A stretch of DNA of 23,410 nt from JBDRGX01 sp043817485 [NCBI: bacterium] (GCA_043817485.1 JBDRGX010000025.1:1-23410), one strand, 5' to 3'; counted from the first letter of the stretch, positions 1 to 10,291 are shown. The notes: generated by a model not told the origin, from the letters alone. Numbers and translations: made by a program.

Positions 1-2782
<2,782 letters not shown>

Positions 2783-2800
2783 TATTTAATTTAAAAAAAA

Positions 2801-2830
2801 AGCAATATTAGCAATAATATTGCTTTTTTT
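2801..2830 (+). terminator. Rho-independent terminator after 23S rRNA
   Basis: A 9-bp perfect stem (AGCAATATT, 2801-2809, with AATATTGCT, 2816-2824) has a 6-nt loop and is followed by a run of T. It lies about 20 nt after the rRNA end, so the rRNA transcript appears to stop here without a 5S gene. Confidence 0.88.
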
Positions 2831-3237
2831 ATTAAAGAGCATTATGTTTTATTTTCAAGTGGTGGTTATAATATTCAAGGTTTTTTTAGATTAATTAGTT
2901 CTAATAAATGGAAAATGGGAAATTGAAAATTAGAAATGATTGGAAATGGAATCTACTCTGGTGTTCTGATGACTGGTGCTCTATTATTATTGAATTACCA
3001 AAGACTATAATTTTCCATTTTACATTTGTATCTGTCCTTTATTATGGAATTTTTTATACCATTGATGGTATGGATGAAAAATGCTAAAAGTGTCAGAATG
3101 TTTGCTATTAAAATTGGTATGTTCATATTCTTTTTTTCTATTTTTTATATTTAACGGTTGCTTTTGCACAACTGCTGTTATGACTCGAAGGGCAAGGTTG
3201 CGAAGCAACTGAAGAGTGGAACCCCTCAAATTAATCA
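2831..3237. other. Non-coding degenerate stretch after the rRNA
   Basis: I see no convincing gene. The stretch holds purine-rich tracts of the 'ggaaaatgg' kind near 2909-2950, one copy of the 29-bp interspersed repeat at 3036-3064, and a short patch at about 3155-3228 that is richer in G+C than its surroundings and contains a GTTGC-gaa-GCAAC hairpin (3197-3209). The minus-strand frame through it (3020-3238) has a low-complexity product with no recognised family and reads across the repeat, so I do not call it a gene. Confidence 0.6.
3036..3064 (-). repeat. 29-bp interspersed repeat, copy a
   Basis: Read on the minus strand this is CAATGGTATAAAAAATTCC followed by ATAATAAAGG. It differs at two positions from copies b and c (3898-3929, 4418-4449) and at one from copy d (6030-6058). 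Copies a and d also share the next bases (GGAYAGATACAAA), so their unit is longer. Confidence 0.8.
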
Positions 3238-3945
3238 TTAAATGTTTGTTAAAAGATCATTAAATGCCTTTTTTTCAATATTTGCAATTTTTTTAAACTT
3301 CTCGCTGGCTCTTTTTATTTTTTCTTCTATTTCTGAGTCTTTTTCAGCATTTTTAAATAACAAACCAACTTCTGAAAATATTTTACCTGATTCATATATC
3401 TTTTTTGATACTTTTGCTAATTCTTTATTTCCGGTAATTTTTGCCGATTCTTTTAAAAATCGTGAATACATATACCTAAAACAACCACCGCCAGTTTTTC
3501 TGATTTCAATAAAAATATACAGATTAAATAAATTCATTTTTAACTCTTTATTTTTAAAAATATTAAGCCATTTTGTTATTTCTTTAGCAGTATGTTTTAT
3601 TCCCTTTATTCCGATATTTTTAATAGGGGGATTAAGTTGTAATTTCACGGTTTGTTCTATTGCTGAATAAATATTTTCAGTTTTTGGGCTATGGGAATTT
3701 TTAAAATCAAATTCTAAATAAGTGTTTTTAGGAGGAAAAGGCTTATAGGATGAACTTCTTGCTTTTTTTAATTGTTCTAATGAAATTGGATAATAAAATC
3801 CTTTTTTTAAGTCACTTGCTTTTGGATCCATATCGGAAGCTAATACAGTATCCTTACCATCAAAACCGCAGATAACAAAAGTATAAATGGTAATCCTCCT
3901 CAATGGTATAATAAATTCCATAGTAAAGGCGCAAGAAAATTCCAT
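3238..3945 (-). pseudogene. N-terminally truncated BtrH-like / DUF4872 protein
   Basis: The frame encodes 235 aa. From about residue 19 on it resembles the C-terminal DUF4872 region found after the butirosin-biosynthesis-H N-terminal (BtrH_N) domain. Visible features are a DMDPK stretch, YPISLEQLKKARSS, a PPKNTYLEFDF segment, PPIKNIGIKGIKHTAKEI, and the hallmark TGGGCFRYMYSRFL motif around residues 151-164. These proteins normally carry an N-terminal cysteine-peptidase-like acyltransferase domain of about 130 aa, which is absent. The first ~17 residues (3895-3945) are translated from the inverted interspersed repeat, so the present start is artificial and the gene was cut at the repeat boundary. 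No ribosome binding site suits the start. The family call is from recalled motifs and is fairly firm; the function is unknown. Confidence 0.72.
3898..3929 (+). repeat. 32-bp repeat, copy b (left direct repeat)
   Basis: CCTCAATGGTATAATAAATT continuing to CCATAGTAAAGG is identical over 32 bp to copy c at 4418-4449. The two copies flank the istA fragment in the same orientation. Copy b marks the exact point where the BtrH-like gene loses homology. A second 'aaattccatag' partial copy follows at about 3937-3947. Confidence 0.88.
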
Positions 3946-4057
3946 AGTGATAGAGGTGAGAAAATGTATTTAAATCAAGAAAAAGATTGGTTTAAATACC
4001 AATGATAAAATAAACCTTTTAATGCTATGATAAATAGTATTAGGAGGTGAAAGTAAA

Positions 4058-4489
4058 ATGTTAGGAGTCTGTATGTATATAACAATAAAAACACTTATGG
4101 AAAAAGGAATAAATAAAAGTCAAATAGCTCATGCTACAGGGTATGATTGGAAAACAGTGGCAAAGGTGATTAGGGATATTGAAGCAGGAAAAGAATGGCC
4201 AGAGAAGAAACCACATCCGAAAATATTAGATATATTTAAAGAAAAGATTATTCAATTAATGGAACAGGGATTAACTGGAATAAGAATACATCAGGAATTA
4301 CAGAAAATAGGACTAACAGCAAGTTATTCAACAATTAAGCGTTATTTGGCAAATATTAAAAAAAAAGAAAAGATTTTTGTTAGGATTCAAACTTCTCCAG
4401 GAGAAGAAGCACAAGCCCCTCAATGGTATAATAAATTCCATAGTAAAGGGCTTAAATGGCCAATTATAACCCAAAGTAAAGTTAATTAA
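4058..4489 (+). pseudogene. istA: IS21-family transposase IstA, C-terminally truncated
   Basis: Residues 1-119 look like the N-terminus of an IS21-type IstA. They contain a helix-turn-helix (about residues 17-38, GINKSQIAHATGYDWKTVAK), a second DNA-binding segment ending in GLTASYSTIKRYL, and the conserved FVRIQTSPGEEAQ that normally leads directly into the DDE catalytic domain. At residue 120 the frame enters repeat copy c (APQWYNKFHSKG) and stops 24 codons later. The whole catalytic core and the IstB helper ATPase are missing, so it cannot transpose. A strong ribosome binding site (AGGAGGTGA, about 4041-4049) precedes the ATG. The fragment sits between the identical 32-bp repeats b and c. 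Confidence 0.82.
4418..4449 (+). repeat. 32-bp repeat, copy c (right direct repeat)
   Basis: This copy is identical over 32 bp to copy b (3898-3929). It interrupts istA right after the PGEEAQ codons and, on the other strand, interrupts the small membrane-protein-like frame that starts at 4549. Confidence 0.88.
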
Positions 4490-4549
4490 AATTATCTGAA
4501 GAACAACAAAAATATTAAATTTTATGAAAATTGGTAATTTTTTAAACAT
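4450..4549 (-). pseudogene. 5' fragment of a small unknown gene with hydrophobic N-terminus
   Basis: A near-perfect ribosome binding site on the minus strand (AAGGAGGTTA, about 4556-4565) precedes an ATG at 4549. The frame begins MFKKLPIFIKFNIFVVLQI and continues hydrophobically, as expected of a signal peptide or membrane anchor. After about 33 codons it runs into repeat copy c and from there reads antisense istA to a stop at 4328. It lies about 20 nt after the end of the beta-propeller gene, so it was probably the next gene of that operon, cut off by the repeat/IS event. I do not recognise the family; only the start and its signals support it. Confidence 0.4.
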
Positions 4550-4568
4550 TAAAAATAACCTCCTTGCT

Positions 4569-5866
4569 TTATTTCACTAAAAATTCATTCTTAAGATGAA
4601 CTATTCCTTTTGGTAAAGTGAAATATATATCAGTTCCATCTGAACTTAAAAAAACTTTTGATCCCCATCTGTCATTTTGATATCCCAATTCTTTTATTTC
4701 TTTTTTCCATAAAATTTCTTTAGATTTATTTAAAAGAAAAAGATGATATGGATTTTGAGCATCAAGTCCTACCCCTTTAATATGTCTAACAGCACCTACA
4801 AAAATAAAATTACCATTTGCAGAAATACTAGCTGAAGTAAAACCTATGTTTAAATCACCACTACTATATTCCCATAGTAACATAGGAGAATCAAGTTGAA
4901 AAAAATATAACTTATCTTTCAAGGTTCCAATAATACAATATTTTTCATCGGGCGAAAAACTGATTATTGAGTCATAAAAATATCCAGATGAAATATCTTG
5001 TTTTAATATTATCTCACCCTTCTTATTAAAAATATTAATACAATCTCCCAAAGCAATAATATAATTTCCACTTGGTGAAATATCTATATCATCATTTTCA
5101 TATCCCACTTTAGTCCATAATTCATTACCATTTTTATTAAATAGTATTATTTTGCCATCTCCACTTAATACAAAATATTCTCCCTTTTTTGATATTACTT
5201 GTTGACTATTAAATAAATTAATTTTAGGATCTACACTTTTAACTCGTACTCCCTGCAAATTATAAAAGTCTATTGTTTCTTCTTCCCACAGGTCTACTGT
5301 AACAACATTACCACTATCTAAAACATATACAATTACATCTTCACCATCAACCCCTCATTGCTCTTCCATAATGTCTTTCCTTCATCATCCATTAATCTAA
5401 ATTCTATAGATTCAGGACCTTTTTCAGTAACATTTATACTTTTTGTAATTCCAACATAATTTCCTTTCTTTGAGAGAATAACATCTCCATATGGAGCTAA
5501 TACCTCTTCTCTCTTTACTTTCCCATTTTCATCCAAAAACTTTACCCTTCCACTCTCATCCAAGGCCGTACCTTTTTCATCTAAAGTTTGAATTGCTTTC
5601 TCTGTTACCACCACCTTTGGATACTGCACCTTCACTTTTTCTGTTTCCTTTTTTTGTTCCAATCCCTTCATCCCTAAAGCCATTGCCTCTTTTACAGTCA
5701 TCTCTGCCTCACCAAAAATAACATCAACAATCGGCTCATCACACTTATACTCCATCACGGGCTTGAGCTCTATTGTTTGCGTTTCTGTTCCTTGTGCAAA
5801 TTCTCCCATACTTTCAAACATCAATATTGCTAAAAAACAAATCATTCCATAAATTATTTTCTTCAT
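4569..5866 (-). pseudogene. Exported beta-propeller (PQQ/WD40-like) protein, one-base frameshift
   Basis: The first part (5866 to 5333) gives a 177-aa frame with a signal peptide (MKKIIYGMICFLAILMF, cleavage after about residue 26), a Lys/Glu-rich linker and near-tandem 'DExGxxLDExGxxxxLDExGKV' units around residues 90-120. It stops at TAA 5333-5335. Homology continues without a gap in the next frame: after WKSNEG the codons DGEDVIVYVLDSGNVV and so on join the second part (to 4569). This holds propeller blades such as SGDGKIILFNKNGNELW, SPSGNYIIALGDCINIFN and SANGNFIFVGA. Adding one G to the GGGG run (plus-strand cccc at 5351-5354) would fuse them into about 432 aa. The start has AAGGAGAA 8 nt upstream. 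The ligand is unknown. It could be a real pseudogene or a sequence error. Confidence 0.72.
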
Positions 5867-5912
5867 CTCTTATTTCTCCTTTTTTTATGAATTTTCTTTA
5901 TAAATTTTTTTG

Positions 5913-5941
5913 ATTTTACTTATATTTTTTAATCTTGTCAA
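5913..5941 (-). promoter_or_regulatory. Sigma70-type promoter for the beta-propeller gene
   Basis: On the minus strand TTGACA (5936-5941) is followed after exactly 17 nt by TAAAAT (5913-5918), a 5/6 match to the -10 box. It lies about 45 nt upstream of the ATG at 5866 and its ribosome binding site. The promoter is intact although the gene is frameshifted. Confidence 0.65.
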
Positions 5942-6160
5942 ACATTTGCATTTTTTTTATCATCCTTCTTAACATTTTTTTCAATTAAAATTTCACATTT
6001 TCCATTTTCCATTTCCCTTTTGTATCTATCCTTTACTATGGAATTTTTTATACCATTGCGACAAGGTTTTTTCTTTTTTACAAGAGAATTTATGAGTTTT
6101 CTCACAGTGGACGTTATTTAATAATTACTATTTATTTTTTATGGATTTTTTTAAAATAAT
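5942..6160. other. Non-coding stretch between divergent transcription units
   Basis: No gene is visible. The stretch contains repeat copy d (6030-6058) preceded by 'attttccattttccatttcc', an echo of the sequence next to copy a. Beyond it, at 6161, begins the ZIP-gene upstream region. Confidence 0.55.
6030..6058 (-). repeat. 29-bp interspersed repeat, copy d
   Basis: On the minus strand this is CAATGGTATAAAAAATTCC followed by ATAGTAAAGG, one mismatch from copies b and c. With copy a it brackets the degenerate block in the same orientation; the flanking GGATAGATACAAA is shared with copy a. Confidence 0.82.
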
Positions 6161-6189
6161 TTGACAAATAGAAGATTTTATACTTTATT
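6161..6189 (+). promoter_or_regulatory. Possible promoter upstream of the ZIP transporter
   Basis: TTGACA (6161-6166) lies 17 nt before TTTATT (6184-6189), a 4/6 -10 match. The -35 box is perfect but the -10 box is weak, and an MITE-like element separates it from the gene. Confidence 0.35.
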
Positions 6190-6203
6190 TTTGTAATTAT
6201 TTA

Positions 6204-6306
6204 TATCAAGTTGCAATTAAAAATAAAATATTGCAAACTATCAAATATTTCAAATATATTTTTTTGATTTTTTTTTATTTTATATGCTTTTGTTTGCAAC
6301 TTAGTA
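6204..6306. mobile_element. MITE-like element, copy 1 (103 bp, AT-rich subtype)
   Basis: The ends are TATCAAGTTGC (6204-6214) and GCAACTTAGTA (6296-6306), an inverted pair with one mismatch. The interior is almost pure A+T with no shared core. The ends match the other four copies. It lies directly upstream of the ZIP gene's ribosome binding site (AAGGAG, about 6321), so it forms most of that gene's leader. No coding capacity. Confidence 0.6.
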
Positions 6307-6337
6307 TTATACAATTATTTAAAGGAGACTTTTAAAA

Positions 6338-7087
6338 ATGAATTTTTTATGGGCAATTGGTGCTAGTATTTTTGTTAGTTTAATTTCATTTATTGGAATT
6401 ATTTCTTTATTATTTAAAGAAAATATCCTTAATAAAATTTTTATTTTTTTAGTTGCTTTTAGTTCTGGTAGTTTAATTAGTGCAGCATTTTTTTATCTTT
6501 TACCAAAAACTTTTGAATATTCTCAGAATATGACACAAAATTTTATTTATGTTATTTTGGGCTTTATATTTTTTTTAATTTTAGAAAAATATCTTTATTG
6601 GCATCATTGTCATAAAAAAAATTGTAAAATACATGTTTTTACTTATCTAACTCTTGTAGGAGATGGTATACATAATTTTATGGATGGGCTTATTATAGGT
6701 ACGAGTTTTATGGTAGATATTAAATTTGGGTTAGTTACAACTTTTGTAATAATTCTTCATGAAATTCCACAAGAATTAGGAGATTTTGGTGTTTTATTAT
6801 ATGGAGGATTTAGTAAATTTAAAGCTTTATTATATAATTTTTTTTCTGGAACTACAGCTATTATAGGAACAATTATAGGTTATTATTTTGCAAATAAAAT
6901 AGAATTTTTTTCTGTAATACTTTTACCAATTACTGCTGGTGGATTTATTTATATTGCTGCTTGTGATTTAATTCCAGAATTACATAAAGAAACAAATCAA
7001 AAAAAATCAATATTTTCAATGTTATTTTTTATATTAGGAATTTGTTTTATACTTTGGTTAAAATTAAATTGTCATCATAATCATTAA
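6338..7087 (+). CDS. ZIP-family divalent metal transporter
   Basis: This 249-aa inner-membrane protein has about eight hydrophobic segments. The signature ZIP transport helices are clear: helix 4 holds GDGIHNFMDG (H112, N113, D116) and helix 5 holds HEIPQELGD (H141, E142, E146), the residues that form the binuclear metal site in the family. A short His/Cys-rich loop (HHCHKKNC, 89-96) precedes helix 4 and the protein ends in CHHNH, both plausible cytoplasmic metal ligands. ZIP proteins move Zn(II), Fe(II) or related ions into the cytosol; this one cannot be assigned a metal from sequence. The length is typical of small bacterial ZIPs. AAGGAG lies 11 nt before the ATG. It is transcribed alone, with an MITE-like element in its leader. 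Confidence 0.92.
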   Translation: MNFLWAIGASIFVSLISFIGIISLLFKENILNKIFIFLVAFSSGSLISAAFFYLLPKTFEYSQNMTQNFIYVILGFIFFLILEKYLYWHHCHKKNCKIHVFTYLTLVGDGIHNFMDGLIIGTSFMVDIKFGLVTTFVIILHEIPQELGDFGVLLYGGFSKFKALLYNFFSGTTAIIGTIIGYYFANKIEFFSVILLPITAGGFIYIAACDLIPELHKETNQKKSIFSMLFFILGICFILWLKLNCHHNH

Positions 7088-7197
7088 AATTGTTATTAAA
7101 TAATATTAGTTTTGTTATAAAATTAGAATTATAGCGACTTGCACAAATTATGAAGCTTTGAATAATTTTTTGATTTTTAAGCTTTAATATATTTTTC

Positions 7198-7226
7198 TTG
7201 ACAATTCATAGAAATAAAAATATAAT
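7198..7226 (+). promoter_or_regulatory. Perfect-consensus sigma70 promoter of the oxidoreductase operon
   Basis: TTGACA (7198-7203), a 17-nt spacer and TATAAT (7221-7226) match consensus at every position. Transcription would start near 7233, giving a leader of about 105 nt before the first TTG start codon. No strong attenuator hairpin is evident in the leader. This is the best promoter in the window. Confidence 0.85.
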
Positions 7227-7338
7227 TTACTACTTAAATTTTAAAAAATTTTAAAAAATATAAAATTTGTGTAAAATTCTGTATTTTGCTTTTAATTATT
7301 ATGAAACTATATTAAAATTAAGTAAAAAGGAATATGTT

Positions 7339-7548
7339 TTGGAAGGTAAAATTGAAATAAATTCTAATAAATGTAAAAGCTGTGGATTTTGTATAAAATT
7401 TTGTCCTAATAAAAGTTTAAATTTATCATTAAAATTTAATGCTAATGGTTACCATTTTGTATATTTAAAAGAAGATGCAAAGTGTAATGGTTGTGGAATT
7501 TGTGCTTTAGTATGTCCTGATATTGCAATTGAAGTCTACAAAAAATAA
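7339..7548 (+). CDS. 2-oxoacid:ferredoxin oxidoreductase, delta (2[4Fe-4S] ferredoxin) subunit
   Basis: With the TTG start at 7339 (AAAAGGA about 8 nt upstream) this is 69 aa. It carries two CxxCxxCxxxCP motifs (C12, C15, C18, C22 and C49, C52, C55, C59), the classic dicluster ferredoxin pattern. An upstream TTG at 7267 would add 24 residues without family likeness or a ribosome binding site. It is the first gene of the operon; the alpha subunit starts 11 nt after its stop. In four-subunit oxidoreductases this subunit passes electrons from the TPP/4Fe-4S site of the beta subunit to soluble ferredoxin. The family is certain; the exact start is likely but unproven. Confidence 0.9.
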   Translation: MEGKIEINSNKCKSCGFCIKFCPNKSLNLSLKFNANGYHFVYLKEDAKCNGCGICALVCPDIAIEVYKK

Positions 7549-7558
7549 GGGGTATTTT

Positions 7559-8617
7559 TTGGAACAAGAAAAAAAAGTTTTAATGGAAGGTAATGAAGTA
7601 GTTGCAGAAGCAGCTATTATTGCTGGATGTAGATATTATTTTGGGTATCCTATTACTCCTCAAAATGAAATACCAGCTTATATGTCATGGAGATTACCAC
7701 AAGTAGGTGGTGTTTTCATTCAAGCAGAAAGTGAAATTGCAGCAATTAATATGGTTTTTGGAGCAGCTTTGACTGGAGAAAAAGCAATGACTTCTTCTTC
7801 AAGTCCTGGCATAAGTTTAAAACAAGAAGGAATTTCTTATATGGCTGGATGTGAATTGCCAGCTTTAATAGTAAATATGAATAGAAGTGGTCCTGGTTTA
7901 GGTGGAATTCAAGCATCTCAAAGTGATTATTTTCAATCAACTAAAGGTGGTGGACATGGAGATTATCGTTTAATAGTTTTTGCTCCAACATCTTTACAAG
8001 AATTAATGGATCTTACAATATTAAGTTTTGATTTAGCTTTTAAATATAGAAATCCTGTTTTAATTTTAGGTGATGCTATTTTAGCTCAAATGAAAGAACC
8101 AGTAATTTTAAGAAAACCTTCTTTAAATAAAATTCCTTCTTATGATTGGACATTAAGGGGTGCTTTAAATAGACCTCCTCGTTTTATTAAATCATTATTT
8201 CTTAATTGTGAAGATTTAGAAAAACATAATTTACATCTTCAAGAAAAATATTTAAAAATAGAAAAAACAGAAATAAAATATCAAGCAGAAAATATAGAAA
8301 ATGCAGAATATTTAGTAGTTGCTTTTGGTTCTTGTGCTCGAATTGCTAAATCAGCTGTAAAAGAAGCTCAAAAACAAGGAATGAAAATTGGTTTTATAAG
8401 ACCTATTACTGTTTGGCCATTTCCTTATTCTATCATAAAAGAAGTTTCTTCTAAAGTAAAAAAAGTTTTAGTAATAGAAATGAATGCGGGTCAAATGTTA
8501 GAAGATGTTAAATTAGCAGTTTTAGGAAATTGTGAAGTTAATTTTTTTGGAAAAATGGGAGGAGCCATTCCTACTTCACAAGAAATTTTAGAGGAAATAA
8601 AAAAAATAGTAAAATGA
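7559..8617 (+). CDS. vorB: 2-oxoacid:ferredoxin oxidoreductase, alpha subunit (VorB-like)
   Basis: 352 aa from a TTG start at 7559, chosen because AATAAGGGG sits 6-7 nt upstream and the protein then begins just before the family's usual [11 protein letters not shown]. An ATG at 7523 would overlap the delta gene by 26 nt. The alpha-subunit pyrimidine-binding domain shows GYPITPQNE (residues 29-37), [11 protein letters not shown] and [14 protein letters not shown] (78-91). [14 protein letters not shown] lies mid-protein, and a transketolase C-terminal-like domain ends in [11 protein letters not shown]. The sequence is closest to the branched-chain 2-oxoacid (VOR) group; 2-oxoglutarate is the main alternative. 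It oxidises CoA-linked 2-oxoacids to acyl-CoA and reduces ferredoxin. The last codons overlap the beta gene start (ATGA). Confidence 0.93.
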   Translation: MEQEKKVLMEGNEVVAEAAIIAGCRYYFGYPITPQNEIPAYMSWRLPQVGGVFIQAESEIAAINMVFGAALTGEKAMTSSSSPGISLKQEGISYMAGCELPALIVNMNRSGPGLGGIQASQSDYFQSTKGGGHGDYRLIVFAPTSLQELMDLTILSFDLAFKYRNPVLILGDAILAQMKEPVILRKPSLNKIPSYDWTLRGALNRPPRFIKSLFLNCEDLEKHNLHLQEKYLKIEKTEIKYQAENIENAEYLVVAFGSCARIAKSAVKEAQKQGMKIGFIRPITVWPFPYSIIKEVSSKVKKVLVIEMNAGQMLEDVKLAVLGNCEVNFFGKMGGAIPTSQEILEEIKKIVK

Positions 8618-9351
8618 AAAAAATATTTACAAAACCAATTAGTTTAAAAGAAAAAAATTTTCATTATTGTTCAGGTTGTGGACATGGACTTATACATAGA
8701 TTAATAGCAGAAGTAATTGATGAATTAAATATAAGAGAAAAAACAATTGGGATTGCTCCAGTAGGTTGTGCTGTTATAGCTTATGACTATTTTAATTTTG
8801 ATGTTACAGAAGCAGCTCATGGGCGACCTCCAGCAGTTGCTACTGGAATTAAAAGAGTTTTACCAGAAAATATTGTTTTTACTTATCAAGGAGATGGAGA
8901 TTTAGCTGCTATTGGAACTTGTGAAATTATTCATGCAGCAAATAGAGGAGAATCTATTACAACTATTTTTGTTAATAATGCTACTTATGGAATGACTGGT
9001 GGACAAATGGCTCCTACTACTTTAATAGGACAAAAAACAAAAACAACACCACAAGGAAGGGATTTTAAAACAACTGGTTATCCAATTAAAATGGCTGAAC
9101 TTTTAAGTCAATTAGAAGGATCCGCTTATATTGCAAGATGTGCACTTAATAATGTAGTAAATATAAAAAAAACAAAACAATGTTTAAAAAAAGCATTTGA
9201 AGCTCAAATTAATAATAAAGGATTTTCAATGGTAGAAATACTTTCTATGTGTCCTACTAATTGGAATCTTTCACCAATTGAATCTCTTAAGTGGTTAGAA
9301 GAAAATATGATTAAATATTTTCCTTTGAATGAATTTAAAGTTAAAAATTAA
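8614..9351 (+). CDS. 2-oxoacid:ferredoxin oxidoreductase, beta (TPP-binding) subunit
   Basis: 245 aa. A CSGCGHG motif (C19, C22) supplies ligands of the beta-subunit 4Fe-4S cluster. The thiamine-diphosphate/Mg motif GDGDLAAIG (93-101) ends 25 residues later in NN (121-122), followed by [14 protein letters not shown], typical of this family. [10 protein letters not shown] and [16 protein letters not shown] are further family signatures. The ATG overlaps the alpha stop by 4 nt, indicating translational coupling. It binds TPP and carries out decarboxylation of the 2-oxoacid. The gamma subunit gene, usually next, is absent; rpsU follows after 42 nt. Confidence 0.94.
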   Translation: MKKIFTKPISLKEKNFHYCSGCGHGLIHRLIAEVIDELNIREKTIGIAPVGCAVIAYDYFNFDVTEAAHGRPPAVATGIKRVLPENIVFTYQGDGDLAAIGTCEIIHAANRGESITTIFVNNATYGMTGGQMAPTTLIGQKTKTTPQGRDFKTTGYPIKMAELLSQLEGSAYIARCALNNVVNIKKTKQCLKKAFEAQINNKGFSMVEILSMCPTNWNLSPIESLKWLEENMIKYFPLNEFKVKN

Positions 9352-9393
9352 TTTATAAAAAAAATCAAAAAAAAAGCGAGGTGATTAAATTAA

Positions 9394-9591
9394 ATGTTAG
9401 AAATTAGATTAAGAGAAAATGAATCTTTAGAATTTGCTTTGAAAAAATTTAAATCAAAATACGAAAAATCTGGAATTATGGCAGAAATAAAAAAAAGAGA
9501 ATATTATATGAAACCAAGTGTTATGAAAAAGAAAAAAATAAGAAAGTCATTTAAGAAAAAAACTAAATTTTCTGTTAATAAATTTAAATAA
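9394..9591 (+). CDS. rpsU: 30S ribosomal protein bS21
   Basis: 65 aa, highly basic, with the S21 pattern: ENESLEFALKKFKSKYEKSGI, then EIKKREYYMKPSVMKKKK and a Lys/Arg tail. A strong ribosome binding site (GAGGTGAT, about 9378-9385) lies 9 nt before the ATG. It follows the oxidoreductase beta gene by 42 nt with no terminator between, so it may be co-transcribed, and a terminator follows it. bS21 sits at the 30S platform and helps start-site selection. Confidence 0.93.
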   Translation: MLEIRLRENESLEFALKKFKSKYEKSGIMAEIKKREYYMKPSVMKKKKIRKSFKKKTKFSVNKFK

Positions 9592-9610
9592 AGCAAGATT
9601 ATTAAAAAAT

Positions 9611-9639
9611 AAAAAAGGAAATAAATAATTTCCTTTTTT
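9611..9639 (+). terminator. Rho-independent terminator after rpsU
   Basis: GGAAAT (9617-9622) pairs with ATTTCC (9628-9633) around a 5-nt loop. The stem is extended by A6/T6, and the T-run continues to 9639. The A-tract before the stem also makes it usable on the other strand, though no gene ends there. Confidence 0.82.
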
Positions 9640-9699
9640 ATTTTAATATTATATTATTGAAATTGTTTAATTTATAATCAATTTGCAATTATTTTATAA

Positions 9700-9825
9700 T
9701 ATCAAGTTACATTTAAATGCTAATTATGTTAATTTTTTCAATGTATTATTTAACTTCGTCCGCACAAACAAATTCAGCATATCTTCTTCTTGCCGCCTTG
9801 TTATTATTTTGAATGCAAATTAATA
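9700..9825 (-). mobile_element. MITE-like element, copy 2 (about 126 bp, core subtype)
   Basis: The start TATCAAGTTACATTTAAATG (9700-9719) is the mirror of the end GAATGCAAATTAATA (9811-9825), the more eroded arm. On the minus strand the interior reads AACAAGGCGGCAAGAAGAAG and later TAATACATTGAAAAA, matching the copy inside the DJ-1 gene (13494-13615). It lies between the rpsU terminator and the NIL-ferredoxin gene, ending about 60 nt before that start. Confidence 0.78.
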
Positions 9826-9886
9826 TAAATAATAATATAATTAATATTTTGCAAAAATTTTATAAAAAAAGATTAAGGAGAAATCT

Positions 9887-10291
9887 ATGATTTCTAAAAT
9901 TGTTTTAAAATTTCCTTATCGATTAGTTAATCAACCAATTGTTTGTAAATTAGTTAAAGATTATAATTTAGAATTTAATATTCTTAAAGCTTATATAACT
10001 CCTCAAGAAGAAGGACTTTTAATTTTAGAACTTAAAGGAGAAAATGAACAATATAATAAAGGAATATATTATTTAACGCAAATTGGAGTAAAAATACAAT
10101 TACTTAGTCAAGATATAATTCGTAATAATGCAAGATGTACTCATTGTGGTGCTTGCATTTCAGTATGTCCAACTGATGCTTTAATTATAGATCCTATTAC
10201 TCGAAAAGTTAATTTTTATGACAATAAATGTATTGCTTGTGAACTTTGTGTTTCTGCTTGTCCTACAAGAGCAATGGAAGTACATTTTTAA
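9887..10291 (+). CDS. NIL-domain 2[4Fe-4S] ferredoxin
   Basis: 134 aa. Residues 1-75 fit a NIL domain, the small ferredoxin-like ligand-binding fold also found on methionine importer ATPases (ISKIVLKFP ... NILKAYITPQEEGLLILEL). Residues 84-125 hold two CxxCxxCxxxCP motifs (C84, C87, C90, C94; C115, C118, C121, C125). AAGGAG lies 7 nt before the ATG. Its stop codon is followed directly by the ATG of the UPF0280 gene, so the two are translated from one message. In methanogens and other anaerobes this protein type works with a DUF39 protein and a UPF0280 (COG2122) protein in making homocysteine from aspartate semialdehyde and sulfide. That role is carried over from the family; the DUF39 partner is not in this window. 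Confidence 0.88.
   Translation: MISKIVLKFPYRLVNQPIVCKLVKDYNLEFNILKAYITPQEEGLLILELKGENEQYNKGIYYLTQIGVKIQLLSQDIIRNNARCTHCGACISVCPTDALIIDPITRKVNFYDNKCIACELCVSACPTRAMEVHF

Noticed and set aside
3242-3670. 142-aa plus-strand frame opposite the DUF4872 fragment
   Set aside because: The opposite strand carries the recognisable DUF4872 motifs; this frame is a Phe/Ser-rich mirror.
7746-7940. Minus-strand frame inside the alpha-subunit gene
   Set aside because: It is antisense to a strongly conserved protein and has no ribosome binding site or family likeness.
9809-9841. A promoter formed by the end of the MITE-like copy and TATAAT at 9836-9841
   Set aside because: The -10 box is perfect but no -35-like hexamer lies at 16-18 nt; AT-rich DNA gives many chance TATAAT.
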